From: Paracoccus fistulariae
GTDB lineage: Bacteria > Pseudomonadota > Alphaproteobacteria > Rhodobacterales > Rhodobacteraceae
Assembly (NCBI RefSeq): GCF_028553785.1
Contig: NZ_CP067137.1
Location: forward strand, 1-64,000
Direction: 5' to 3'
Length of the DNA: 64,000 nucleotides
Shown here: in pieces, positions 35,221-44,116 of the stretch
Numbering within the stretch: position 1 is the stretch's first letter
Layout: each line of letters opens with the position of its first letter
Translations under genes and position numbers: made by a program
Notes under the pieces: model-generated
The model's input: the letters and a program-made list of their open reading frames with translations, nothing else
Databases searched by the model: none
What the model was told of the DNA's origin: nothing

Positions 35221-35381
35221 TGCCCCGTCACGGACCCCGGCCAGGGTCAGTGACGGGGTGGTGCGCGACGTCTGACCCTTGTGGCATGACCACGCTTCTT
35301 AGCCTGTCGGCACCGCCTCTCTTCATCGTCTCGAACAGTTGATTGCGGCCTTGCAGGACCGCGCACCAGAAGGAAGAGAGC
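35221..35381 (+). ncRNA. Candidate bridge RNA of IS110 copy 2
   Basis: First stem: CCCCGTCAC (35223-35231) with GTGACGGGG (35250-35258), continued after a G-A mismatch by GACCC with GGGTC around a 6-base loop. Then GGTGCGC (35260-35266) pairs with GCGCACC (35361-35367), enclosing about 94 bases that could form the two guide loops. A 5' stem-loop followed by large internal loops upstream of the transposase matches the bridge-RNA plan known for IS110-group elements. Guide bases have not been assigned. Confidence 0.55.
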
Positions 35382-36341
35382 ATGGACAACCTATCACATG
35401 GCCGCGTTATCGGCATAGATGTCAGCTGCGACTGGCTGGACATTCATTGCCTCCCCGATGGCCATCGCCTCAGAGTGCCAAACGCTGCGGCAGGTCATGC
35501 TGCCGTGGCGAGTCTTGCCCGGGACCGAAATGCCATCGTCTGCTTCGAGTCGACAGGTGGTCAAGAATGGCAGCTCTGGGCGCTTCTGGAGGCAGAGGGT
35601 GTTGCGGCCCGCCAAGTGCCACCCGCACAGGTAAAGGCGTTTGCGCAAAGCCGCGGCACGCGCGCCAAGACCGACCGGATCGATGCGGAACTCATCGCCC
35701 GCTTCTTCGTGTTCCGGCCCGAAGCAGGCCGCGGTCTTCCCACAGAAAAGCTGCGCCTTCTCAGAGCTTTGACATCAAAACGAGCCCAGTTGGTCGAAAT
35801 GCGCAAACGTCTTCTGGCTCAAATCCGCGCGCACCAGAAACTGGGAACCGCTTTGATGTTCGAGGACGTCGACAGCGAACTGAAGCAAAGGATCGACGGT
35901 ATCATCGAGGAACTGGAAGACCGGATCACCCGAGCCATCGCCAGCGACGATCACCTGTCAGAGGTGGCTGCCGTCCTCCGCTCCATTCCTGGGATCGGCC
36001 CTGTTGCCAGCTCGATGCTGATCGCAGAAATGTCCGAGATCGGCACCATCACCGGCGAAGAGGCCGCAGCACTCACTGGATTAGCACCGGTCGCACACGA
36101 CAGCGGAACTCTTCGTGGGAAGCGCGCCATCGCCGGAGGGCGCCGCGCCCTGCGGCACGTGATGTTCCAGGCGGCCTTAGTCGCAGCACATCACAATCCA
36201 AACCTGAGGTCCTTCGCAGATCGTCTCCGCAAGGCTGGCAAGCCGCACAAGGTCATAATCACCGCCGTCGCCAGAAAGCTGGTCACCGTCGCGAACGCGC
36301 TATGCAAAAACCGTCAGAAATGGGTCGCCACTGCTCCCTGA
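35382..36341 (+). CDS. IS110-family transposase (intact)
   Basis: 319 residues starting MDNLSHGRVIGIDVSCDW. An N-terminal RuvC-like DEDD domain (IGIDVS, CFESTGG, TDRIDAELIARF), a coiled middle (about 120-180) and a C-terminal Transposase_20 domain (SIPGIGPVASSMLIAEM, LTGLAPVAHDSGTLRGKRA) are present; the catalytic Ser is probably in DSGTLRGK. AGGAAGAGAG precedes the ATG. With both the RNA-bearing left end and the right end it is the plausible active copy. Confidence 0.9.
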   Translation: MDNLSHGRVIGIDVSCDWLDIHCLPDGHRLRVPNAAAGHAAVASLARDRNAIVCFESTGGQEWQLWALLEAEGVAARQVPPAQVKAFAQSRGTRAKTDRIDAELIARFFVFRPEAGRGLPTEKLRLLRALTSKRAQLVEMRKRLLAQIRAHQKLGTALMFEDVDSELKQRIDGIIEELEDRITRAIASDDHLSEVAAVLRSIPGIGPVASSMLIAEMSEIGTITGEEAAALTGLAPVAHDSGTLRGKRAIAGGRRALRHVMFQAALVAAHHNPNLRSFADRLRKAGKPHKVIITAVARKLVTVANALCKNRQKWVATAP

Positions 36342-36373
36342 CAGATACAGTTGCTAATCACTACCTCCAAAAG

Positions 36374-38071
36374 ATGTACGGGCATCGGCCCGCCGAAATG
36401 TCTGCGGTGTTGCTGAGTGGATTGCCTCCTGCTATCGATGTAGGCAATCATCCTGACGCAGGTTCAATTCGCCGATACGACAAGAAAGTAATTAGCAATA
36501 TGATAGCCGAAGAGCTGCTGAGATCAGCCAACCCTGCCGCGGCGAAATTTCTTCAGAAATCCAATTCCGGCCGACGCCATTTAGATTACAAGAGACTACA
36601 AGACCTGCTCGACGGCGGCGTATTCAAGGCAACGAGCTTCGACGCAACGCGAATTGACGTCGTCGGCTTCGATTGGGAGGCACCTGGCTTTGATCGTAAC
36701 TGGTGGTGGCAACTGCAACCTCTTCCCTTCCTCGAATGGTATCGTAACAGTTACGAAATCCAAAGCGATGAGGAAAAGTTAAAGTACTACAAAACCTGCA
36801 GGGACGCGATTATTTGGTGGAAAAATACCGCAAGTTGTAATGAAAAATCTCCTCTCGCATGGCACGATCACACTGTAGCCTATAGATTAAAGAACATCGC
36901 AAACTGGCTTTTATTCTGCCACCTGAACGAGCTTGGAAGTGATAATGATGCTGCCGATGATGCATTGGCAAATATTCTAGTTCAACACTTCGATTGGCTG
37001 AAGGAAGATGATCACTATTCTAGGCACACCAATCACGGTTTCGATCAGGCGATGATGGGTCTTGTGGCCGCCCTGATGTACTCAGCGCCTGCGTTTCAGG
37101 AATATCGAACACTTAACAGGAAACGTCTGAAAGATGAGGTTGAGTTTGCCTTCACTACGGAGGGCGTCCATAAGGAAAATAGTCCAGGCTATCAGAAAAC
37201 GATGACTCGAAGATTGAGACAGCTAAAAACACTCTCGATCTTTGGAGAGTCGGAATTGGTCGACCTAGGTGAAAGATATATGGCTTCCGCAGAAGAATTT
37301 CTTTCTACAATTACCTTGCCAAATGGGCTCCTTCCAATGGTGGGCGACACGCGAGGCGGCGACGTAGGACTGCCCTACATTCAAAAAAAGAAAATAGATA
37401 TCTGTGACTATACGGCGTCGGGATACGTAATCGTTCGCGGAACTGTTCTGGGACAAGATTTTCACCTTCTGTTCAAGAATTCACATCTATCGCACTATCA
37501 CCGCCACGACGACGATCTGTCCATTCATCTATACTTCGGGGGTCATGTATTTTTGGGAGATGGTGGTCTGGGGTCACATAATGAGACGGATGAGCGGCGC
37601 AAGCTACTCAGATCCTGCCTCTCTCACAATGCTCCATATATCATTGACCAGGATTCGATCAGGGTACCATCCTATTTGAACGGCTTTATGCCGAGCACAC
37701 GAATTATCGGCTCAAGAATCGTCGGTGAAAGCTATAGTTATGGGATAGCTCTTCGCCGTGAAGTTGATTTGGAAAAGCTGATAGATGGGATTATCACATT
37801 GAGGGACACAGCACCACAATCCAAAGGCTCTGTAGTGGCATCAAATTTTTATTCCAGCATTGACTGCGTTCAAGATCATAATTGCTTGCATTTCGGCACT
37901 GAAGGTGCTCGCAAAATTAGACTATCTGTTACAGACGATACGGTTATAAAAAGAGAACGCACCTTCCATTCCGCTGAGTTCGGAAAGTTTACTGAGGCTT
38001 CCGCAATAAGTCTATCACGAAGGCAAGGCCCGAAGAAAAACAATGTCGAGGTTACCTTAGCCCTCTTTTAG
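36374..38071 (+). CDS. Heparinase II/III-like polysaccharide lyase, possibly 5'-truncated
   Basis: About 565 residues. The N-terminal half (about 60-330) is an alpha/alpha-toroid (GFDWEAPGFDRNWWWQLQPL, AWHDHTVAYRLKNIANWLL, HTNHGFDQAMMGLVAALM with a probable catalytic His-Tyr region). The C-terminal half is the beta-sandwich of heparinase II/III proteins (LFKNSHLSHYHRHDDDLSIH with metal His residues). The first ATG is 17 bp after the IS110 right end, so residues may be missing. Lower GC than the flanks and many rare codons suggest transfer. Likely role: cutting or trimming a uronate-containing surface polysaccharide. Confidence 0.7.
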   Translation: MYGHRPAEMSAVLLSGLPPAIDVGNHPDAGSIRRYDKKVISNMIAEELLRSANPAAAKFLQKSNSGRRHLDYKRLQDLLDGGVFKATSFDATRIDVVGFDWEAPGFDRNWWWQLQPLPFLEWYRNSYEIQSDEEKLKYYKTCRDAIIWWKNTASCNEKSPLAWHDHTVAYRLKNIANWLLFCHLNELGSDNDAADDALANILVQHFDWLKEDDHYSRHTNHGFDQAMMGLVAALMYSAPAFQEYRTLNRKRLKDEVEFAFTTEGVHKENSPGYQKTMTRRLRQLKTLSIFGESELVDLGERYMASAEEFLSTITLPNGLLPMVGDTRGGDVGLPYIQKKKIDICDYTASGYVIVRGTVLGQDFHLLFKNSHLSHYHRHDDDLSIHLYFGGHVFLGDGGLGSHNETDERRKLLRSCLSHNAPYIIDQDSIRVPSYLNGFMPSTRIIGSRIVGESYSYGIALRREVDLEKLIDGIITLRDTAPQSKGSVVASNFYSSIDCVQDHNCLHFGTEGARKIRLSVTDDTVIKRERTFHSAEFGKFTEASAISLSRRQGPKKNNVEVTLALF

Positions 38072-38767
38072 ATGTTGCGGGATGCGCAGAGCACTTCTGC
38101 CTTGTGTAAAAATCTCCGCTATCTCAGAAATTGAATGCGTGAGGCCGTGGCCAGATCCAAACCGAACCTCTAAACTGAAGTTCACATTTGCATTAGCAAG
38201 ATGGGAGGCAAATCTAAGCGTTTGCTGCTGAATATAATCAGGTTTATCCCACCTAATCCCAGATAGTATATAACTGGTATCCTGTCCGGGGTCTATGATG
38301 TTGGTAAGATCGTTATATCTGTCATCAACAATATTTCCAAAAATAGGTGAGAAGAATCGTTTCATGCCTCTTTCAGAGTAAGTGGAGCCAAGCAACCAGG
38401 TTTGTGCAATATTTGCATAAACCGCAGTAGCATTTTGGAGGGTGCCATGAAGGATCGCCGCATAGCCGCCCATGCTGCTGCCGCAAAAGTACACCTCCTT
38501 GCCCTCGTAAACATTACTGATGAGCTGCGGCATGGCATCCAACCAGAAAAAGTCACCACCTTCTCCTAGAAACCAGGATCCCGCCTGATCTACACCAAAA
38601 TCATCAATCGGACAGAGAACGTTCCAGTTGGCATGGCGAAATTTGGAAGCCCTAGGATTTCGTGCGTGGCCGTGAAATATGACGAGAAGCGGTGCCGTCT
38701 CGTCGGCAGCAGGAGTATATCTGTACCTAATATTCCTGCCTGCGGCCTCTAGCGTATATTCCGACAT
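38057..38767 (-). CDS. Alpha/beta hydrolase, surface-glycan-associated
   Basis: 236 residues of the alpha/beta-hydrolase fold: oxyanion region LLVIFHGHARNPR (near 28), nucleophile elbow VYFCGSSMGGYAAI (GxSxG Ser near 97), Asp candidate in NIIDPGQDTSY, and the His of RFGSGHGLTHSI near 210. It overlaps the heparinase gene convergently by 15 bp. It may remove acyl groups from a polysaccharide. AT-rich like its neighbour. Confidence 0.65.
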   Translation of the reverse strand: MSEYTLEAAGRNIRYRYTPAADETAPLLVIFHGHARNPRASKFRHANWNVLCPIDDFGVDQAGSWFLGEGGDFFWLDAMPQLISNVYEGKEVYFCGSSMGGYAAILHGTLQNATAVYANIAQTWLLGSTYSERGMKRFFSPIFGNIVDDRYNDLTNIIDPGQDTSYILSGIRWDKPDYIQQQTLRFASHLANANVNFSLEVRFGSGHGLTHSISEIAEIFTQGRSALRIPQHLKEG

Positions 38768-39416
38768 AGGTGCTTTACCTTAGCTGTGGCTGAGCGAGAT
38801 CTCCGCTGCCGCCAATAGGTTAGTCCAGAGTGCTTATTAGTGCATCGTCGTTTGATGTTCTACCCGATGTACGCTCGGCCTTTGCGGGAATTTTCGTCCG
38901 ATGAGCGGGTGCAAGTACTGGCGCCTGACGCTGATTTCTTTAGTCCTGCATGGACGCGGCGCGCAATGGCGTTGAATGCTGGTCCCTCATCTGCGTATCG
39001 ACGCCAACTCCTCGCGGTTGGGCCGCAGGTGCATACCTTCATATTGGAACTGGGAACTCGCCCGGGAAACCTTCCCGTTGCGCTGCTTAAACCCGGCCTA
39101 ATACGGCTTGCAAGGTATGCATGATAGGTTATTATTATCGAATAAAATCAACTTTCTACGATATTTCGAGGTGCGTTATTCCGCTCGGCTTTCACAGACC
39201 AGCGCCCTCTGCAAGCTAAGATTTTGGCGCAGGAAACTTTAAAAAAACCGAAGGTAGCTTAGCGGCGCCACATCAAGACAGTCATCTCTTTACACTGTGC
39301 ACGGTATCAAAGCATTAGCTTAAACGCGCGGGCATGGCTGCTTTTGCGGGTGGCACAGTCATTCAATTGCTGGTAGAAAACGCGCGAAATGTTCGACGGA
39401 AGAATGGAATAGAAAA
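38768..39416. other. 649-bp spacer before wecB
   Basis: A rightward frame at 38840-39124 is open for 94 codons (MHRRLMFYPMYARPLREFSS...) but lacks a ribosome site and family motif; it may be a gene scrap. The rest (39125-39416) is AT-rich and must hold the wecB promoter. I see no repeat or RNA gene. Confidence 0.35.
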
Positions 39417-40541
39417 TTGCGTGTCCTATCAGTTTTCGGGACGCGTCCCGAAGCGATCAAGATGGCGCCAGTTGTGAACGGCCTGACCCAAGATCCGCGC
39501 TTTGAAAGTCTGGTCTGCGTCACCGCACAGCACCGTGAAATGCTGGATCAGGTGACCGAGCTGTTTGGCATTCGGGCCGACTACGACCTTGACGTCATGC
39601 GGCCGGGACAGGACCTTTATGGAGTCACCAGCGAGATCCTTCAGGGGCTGAAGCAGGTCCTGGCCGAGGCGCAGCCGGATATCGTGCTGGTGCATGGCGA
39701 CACCGCGACGACGCTGTCGGCGACGATCGCCTCCTATTACGCACAGATCCCCGTCGGCCATGTCGAGGCGGGGTTGAGGACCGGGAACCTCTATTCGCCC
39801 TGGCCCGAGGAGGGCAATCGGCGTGTCACCGGTGCGCTGGCCGCGCTGCATTTTGCGCCGACCGACAATTCGCGCGATAGCCTGTTGCGCGAGAATATCC
39901 CGGATGCGCGGATCGTGGTCACCGGCAATACCGTGATTGATGCGCTTTTGAATGTCGTGGAGCGTATCGAAAAAGATCCGCAAATCAGCCAGGAGATCAG
40001 CAGCCGGTTCGATTTTCTTAACCCGGCCAATCGGATCGTGCTTGTCACCGGGCATCGCAGGGAAAGTTTTGGCGGCGGTTTCGAACGCATTTGCCGGGCG
40101 CTGCGGGAGATTGCCGACCGCTTTCCGGATGTGAATGTCGTCTATCCGATGCATCTCAACCCCAATGTGCGTGAACCTGTTCAGCGGCTGCTGGGTGGGG
40201 CGGAAAATATTCACCTGATCGAGCCGCTGGATTACCTTCCCTTCGTCGGATTGATGAACCGCTCTTATTTGATCATCACGGATTCGGGTGGGATTCAGGA
40301 AGAGGCGCCCTCGCTTGGCAAGCCAGTGCTTGTCATGCGCGACACGACCGAACGCCCGGAAGCGGTGGCGGCGGGTACGGTGCGCCTGGTCGGGACCGAC
40401 ACCGATGTGATCGTGTCGGAAGCCACGCGGCTTCTCAGCGATCAGGCCGCCTATGATGACATGAGTTTTGCGCATAACCCCTACGGCGACGGACAGGCAG
40501 TCCCGCGCATTCTGGACGCGCTCATCAACTTCAAGAAGTGA
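39417..40541 (+). CDS. wecB: UDP-N-acetylglucosamine 2-epimerase
   Basis: Non-hydrolysing epimerase making UDP-ManNAc from UDP-GlcNAc, 374 residues. [17 protein letters not shown] opens the protein; [19 protein letters not shown] and [19 protein letters not shown] (near 110-130), [10 protein letters not shown] (near 212) and SGGIQEEAP (near 290) are family hallmarks. The start is TTG at 39417, because the only nearby ATG is followed at once by a stop. The next gene, wecC, follows after 7 bp. Confidence 0.92.
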   Translation: MRVLSVFGTRPEAIKMAPVVNGLTQDPRFESLVCVTAQHREMLDQVTELFGIRADYDLDVMRPGQDLYGVTSEILQGLKQVLAEAQPDIVLVHGDTATTLSATIASYYAQIPVGHVEAGLRTGNLYSPWPEEGNRRVTGALAALHFAPTDNSRDSLLRENIPDARIVVTGNTVIDALLNVVERIEKDPQISQEISSRFDFLNPANRIVLVTGHRRESFGGGFERICRALREIADRFPDVNVVYPMHLNPNVREPVQRLLGGAENIHLIEPLDYLPFVGLMNRSYLIITDSGGIQEEAPSLGKPVLVMRDTTERPEAVAAGTVRLVGTDTDVIVSEATRLLSDQAAYDDMSFAHNPYGDGQAVPRILDALINFKK

Positions 40542-40548
40542 AAAGACG

Positions 40549-41808
40549 ATGAAATTTGACAGCATTTGTATGGTCGGCCTTGGCTATATCGGCCTGCCGA
40601 CCGCGGTTGTTTTCGCGCTGCGCGGCGTGAAGGTGATCGGGCTGGATGTGAACGCCAGTGCCGTAGACAAGATCAACCGGGGCGAGACTCACATTGTCGA
40701 GCCGGGGCTGGAGGATGCACTGCGCCGCACGGTGGACGCCGGCCATCTGCGCGCCACCACCACGCCCGAACCCGCCGACGCCTTCCTGATTGCGGTGCCG
40801 ACGCCCTTCTGCAACGGGCATGAGCCTGACCTGACTTATGTCGAGGCTGCGGCACGCTCGATCGCGCCGGTGCTGAAGAAGGGCGACCTTGTCGTTCTTG
40901 AATCGACAAGCCCGGTTGGCGCGACCGAGCAGATGGCGGGCTGGCTGGCCGAAGAGCGTGCGGATCTCAGCTTTCCGCAAACCGCCGGCGAAGAAGCGGA
41001 TATACGCATCGCGCACTGTCCCGAGCGTATTCTGCCCGGTCATGCCCTGCGCGAACTGGTCAGCAATGACCGTGTGATCGGCGGCATGACGGCGGGCTGC
41101 GCTAGCCGCGCACGCGCGCTGTACAAGCTGGCGGTCGAAGGCGATTGCATCGAAACCGATTGCCGGACCGCCGAAATGGCGAAGCTGACCGAAAACAGCT
41201 TCCGTGACGTGAATATCGCCTTCGCCAATGAACTGTCGCTGATCTGCGACCGGCTTGATATCAACGTGTGGGAACTGATCCGCCTGGCGAACCGCCATCC
41301 CCGCGTGAATATCCTGCAGCCGGGCCCCGGTGTCGGCGGCCATTGTATCGCCGTGGATCCCTGGTTCATCGTCAGCCAGGCGCCAGAAGAAGCCCGGATC
41401 ATTCGCGCCGCACGAGAGATCAATGACGGCAAGCCCGAATGGGTGCTGGCCAAGGTGCATCAGGCCGTGGCCGAGCATGCCGCGACCTCGGACCGGCCCG
41501 CGCGCATTGCCTGCTTTGGCCTGGCGTTCAAGCCGAATATCGACGATCTGCGCGAAAGCCCCGCTCTGAACATCGCGCGGCGATTGACCGATCTTTACCC
41601 CGGCCAGGTCGATGTGGTCGAACCCTTCGTCAAAGAGCTGCCTGAACATATGCAGGGCAAGGCGAACCTGCTGCGTGCCAGCGATGCGTTGTCGAGCAGC
41701 GACATTGTGGTGCTTCTGGTCGATCACGATGACTTCAAGGCCATGCCCTCGCCCACGGGAAAGCGGATCATCGACACCCGCGGCGTCTGGACCGGGCGGC
41801 CGGTATGA
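40549..41808 (+). CDS. wecC: UDP-N-acetyl-D-mannosamine dehydrogenase
   Basis: NAD-dependent four-electron oxidation of UDP-ManNAc to UDP-ManNAcA, 419 residues. Rossmann motif CMVGLGYIGLPTAVVFALRG at the N-terminus, LVVLESTSPVGATEQM near 115, KLTENSFRDVNIAFANELS near 215, and GPGVGGHCIAVDPWF with the catalytic Cys near 265. The downstream glycosyltransferase overlaps by four bases. With wecB this supplies ManNAcA for capsule or O-antigen. Confidence 0.92.
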   Translation: MKFDSICMVGLGYIGLPTAVVFALRGVKVIGLDVNASAVDKINRGETHIVEPGLEDALRRTVDAGHLRATTTPEPADAFLIAVPTPFCNGHEPDLTYVEAAARSIAPVLKKGDLVVLESTSPVGATEQMAGWLAEERADLSFPQTAGEEADIRIAHCPERILPGHALRELVSNDRVIGGMTAGCASRARALYKLAVEGDCIETDCRTAEMAKLTENSFRDVNIAFANELSLICDRLDINVWELIRLANRHPRVNILQPGPGVGGHCIAVDPWFIVSQAPEEARIIRAAREINDGKPEWVLAKVHQAVAEHAATSDRPARIACFGLAFKPNIDDLRESPALNIARRLTDLYPGQVDVVEPFVKELPEHMQGKANLLRASDALSSSDIVVLLVDHDDFKAMPSPTGKRIIDTRGVWTGRPV

Positions 41809-44039
41809 CGATTTCGCCTGAACTCCGCGACAAAAGAGACGTCATGGCATTCGTGGCGCGCGTACTTGCTGAACAAGGTCGCATTGGATCCGCGAATGCT
41901 ATTGTTTCTCACGTCGATTCTCTGAAAGCCGAGCCTCCGCCGCTGGATACGATACTCCGCCCCCGTGGCGTTTCTGTGATTATGCCAACATACAAGGGTG
42001 CCAAGAGGATCGGTCGCGCCTTACAGTCTTTAGCTGCTCAGTCTATTGACCGTAGAAAATTTGAAGTCGTTATTGTTCACAACGGCCCCGATGATGGCAC
42101 TAAAGAGGTGGTTTCAGCGTTTCGCGAAAACTATCCGACACTCAACACCATCTTCGCGCAGAGCGCGCCGGAGAGTGCGGCAGCTGCAAGAAATCTCGGA
42201 TGCTCGCTGGCAATATTTGATCATATGACATTCCTAGATGACGATGATTATCTGTCAAAGAACTTTCTTGAAGCTCTTCTTGAACAGGCTGATGGCACGT
42301 CAGTCGTCCTTTCGCAAATCGTTGACTTCGATGATCAGGGTGAGTACGAGAGCCCTATAAATCCGAAACTTTTAACGACGTTTTCTAAAGAACGGGACTT
42401 AAACGTCGAGGATGCACTAAGTGCTGGCACTGCTCTCACCATGACATGTATAAAGCTCTTTCCATCGCAAATGTGCGAGCAGGTTAACTTTGATGTGGCA
42501 CTGGACAATGGTGAAGATGTCGTCTTCTGGGCGGAAGTCTTGGCTCGATTCAATCCGACGATTAAATTGTGCCCAACGGAAAATAAGGCCATCTATTATC
42601 GTGAACTGCGGCCTGGCTCAATATCTAGACCGGGGCTGTCGTTTAAATTTAACGTCTTGGACCGCTTGGAAGTAATTAGAAGAATATATAATCTATCCAA
42701 AAGATATCGCTCTGGAATCTTCAAAGATAAAATATTTACAGCCTCATCGTTCATTGTCGCCTATCTGAAAGAATACCCGGAAGACTATAACCGGATTCTC
42801 AGAATGGTGTTAGATAGCTGCCCAGACTATAGCGCCAATAAATACATAAATGAGCGTCTCTCACGATCATTGGTGGTATCATTTTGTTTTGCGCCTTGGG
42901 TCGATACCGCCGGAGTTGTGGCTGCAAAACGAATGCTCACAGCCGGACGTCCTTTCGATGTCATCTCGGATAATATGAAAAAATTCCGTAATGCAGATAA
43001 TGATCTAAGGAAAATTTCTCATCACCTCATTGGCGCGCAGGTCGAACTGAGTTCCAATACCACCTCCACGCTGGATCCGGTTGGCACAATGGAATTCGCC
43101 CGTAAGGCGAACGAAAATGCAAAATCTCTGAATAAGACTAGGCGCTATGAGCGGATGTATTCTCGTGTCATGTGGCCTGCATCGAATTTTGCGGCGGCTG
43201 CAATAAAGGCCTCACTTCCAGAAATAAGTTGGACTGCTGAGTTCTCCGATCCCATGGTCACCGACATTATGTCGGAGAAGCGCCCTGGGAAAATGGACAT
43301 GTCTTGGCTTCGTGAATCTGGGGTGGATGATCTGATAATTCAGAAGGGATATCCTTTACTTGATTCTGACAGTCTCATGGAATGGTGTGAGTATCTTGCA
43401 TATACACTAGCCGATCAGATTTTGTTTACTAATAAAAATCAGCGTGACTACATGCTATCGCAGCCATGGATATCGTCGATGAAGCAGGCAATCATTGATC
43501 GGTCACAGATTGCACCGCACCCAACCCCACCATCTGAATACTACGAATTGGAGAATGATGAGTGGCGACCTTCGACGCAGACAGTCAATATAGCGTATTT
43601 CGGCAGTTTCTATAAAACTCGCGGTTTATCCTCGGTGTTTGAAGCCTTGGCCGTTCTGGACGACGACACAAAATCAAAGCTTCATCTGGACATATATGCT
43701 TCTTACAATAAAGATTTAGAGGAGGCCATTCTTGAATCTGGCGTAATCGGCAGCGTGACTCAGAGAGAGCCCCTTTCCTATTTTGCTTTCTTGTCGCGCT
43801 GTAAGGTGTATGATTATCTTTTGGTCAACGACGCAGAAACAAAAGGTATCAAACCGCTTAACCCATATCTGCCATCAAAGGTAAGTGATTATCTTGGGGC
43901 AAACGTTCCGTTCTGGGCGCTCGTTGAGGCAGGCAGTCCGCTCTCCGGAATGTCGTTGCCTAATGGGTCGAAGGTTACGGCTTTGGGAAATATGGAAGGC
44001 TACATTAAGGCACTAACTGAGATGGCTGCACAGAAATGA
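41805..44039 (+). CDS. Two-domain glycosyltransferase (GT2 then GT4-like)
   Basis: 744 residues. Residues about 50-250 are a GT-A glycosyltransferase: VSVIMPTYKGAKRIGRALQS, ESAAAARNLGC and FLDDDDYLSKNFLEALLE with the DDD/DxD metal site. Residues about 430-740 are GT-B-like (MYSRVMWPASNFAAAAIKAS, VNIAYFGSFYKTRGLSSVFE, LPSKVSDYLGANVPFWALVE). It could therefore add two sugars in one polypeptide. Coupled to wecC (ATGA overlap), so ManNAcA transfer is likely. From about 41.9 kb the DNA is AT-rich, suggesting acquisition. Confidence 0.75.
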   Translation: MTISPELRDKRDVMAFVARVLAEQGRIGSANAIVSHVDSLKAEPPPLDTILRPRGVSVIMPTYKGAKRIGRALQSLAAQSIDRRKFEVVIVHNGPDDGTKEVVSAFRENYPTLNTIFAQSAPESAAAARNLGCSLAIFDHMTFLDDDDYLSKNFLEALLEQADGTSVVLSQIVDFDDQGEYESPINPKLLTTFSKERDLNVEDALSAGTALTMTCIKLFPSQMCEQVNFDVALDNGEDVVFWAEVLARFNPTIKLCPTENKAIYYRELRPGSISRPGLSFKFNVLDRLEVIRRIYNLSKRYRSGIFKDKIFTASSFIVAYLKEYPEDYNRILRMVLDSCPDYSANKYINERLSRSLVVSFCFAPWVDTAGVVAAKRMLTAGRPFDVISDNMKKFRNADNDLRKISHHLIGAQVELSSNTTSTLDPVGTMEFARKANENAKSLNKTRRYERMYSRVMWPASNFAAAAIKASLPEISWTAEFSDPMVTDIMSEKRPGKMDMSWLRESGVDDLIIQKGYPLLDSDSLMEWCEYLAYTLADQILFTNKNQRDYMLSQPWISSMKQAIIDRSQIAPHPTPPSEYYELENDEWRPSTQTVNIAYFGSFYKTRGLSSVFEALAVLDDDTKSKLHLDIYASYNKDLEEAILESGVIGSVTQREPLSYFAFLSRCKVYDYLLVNDAETKGIKPLNPYLPSKVSDYLGANVPFWALVEAGSPLSGMSLPNGSKVTALGNMEGYIKALTEMAAQK

Positions 44040-44116
44040 AATCTATTTGCGCAGCCAGCTGGAGATAAAATCAATCCGCCGCGCGCCGTAAGAAGTCCAG
44101 ACTTATATATCCAGCT

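Larger units (their letters stand above)
35199..36356 (+). mobile_element. IS110-family element, copy 2 (left end kept)
   Basis: The transposase gene is preceded by about 160 bp of structured left end and followed by only 15 bp of right end, the layout of the IS110 subgroup. TGTATCTG (35199-35206) and CAGATACA (36342-36349) form an inverted pair near the two ends. The exact left boundary is uncertain. Confidence 0.75.

Noticed and set aside
35339..38071. Single 910-codon rightward frame joining IS110 and the heparinase-like gene
   Set aside because: The first 330 codons are an out-of-phase reading of the IS110 transposase; only the part after 36357 is a real protein.
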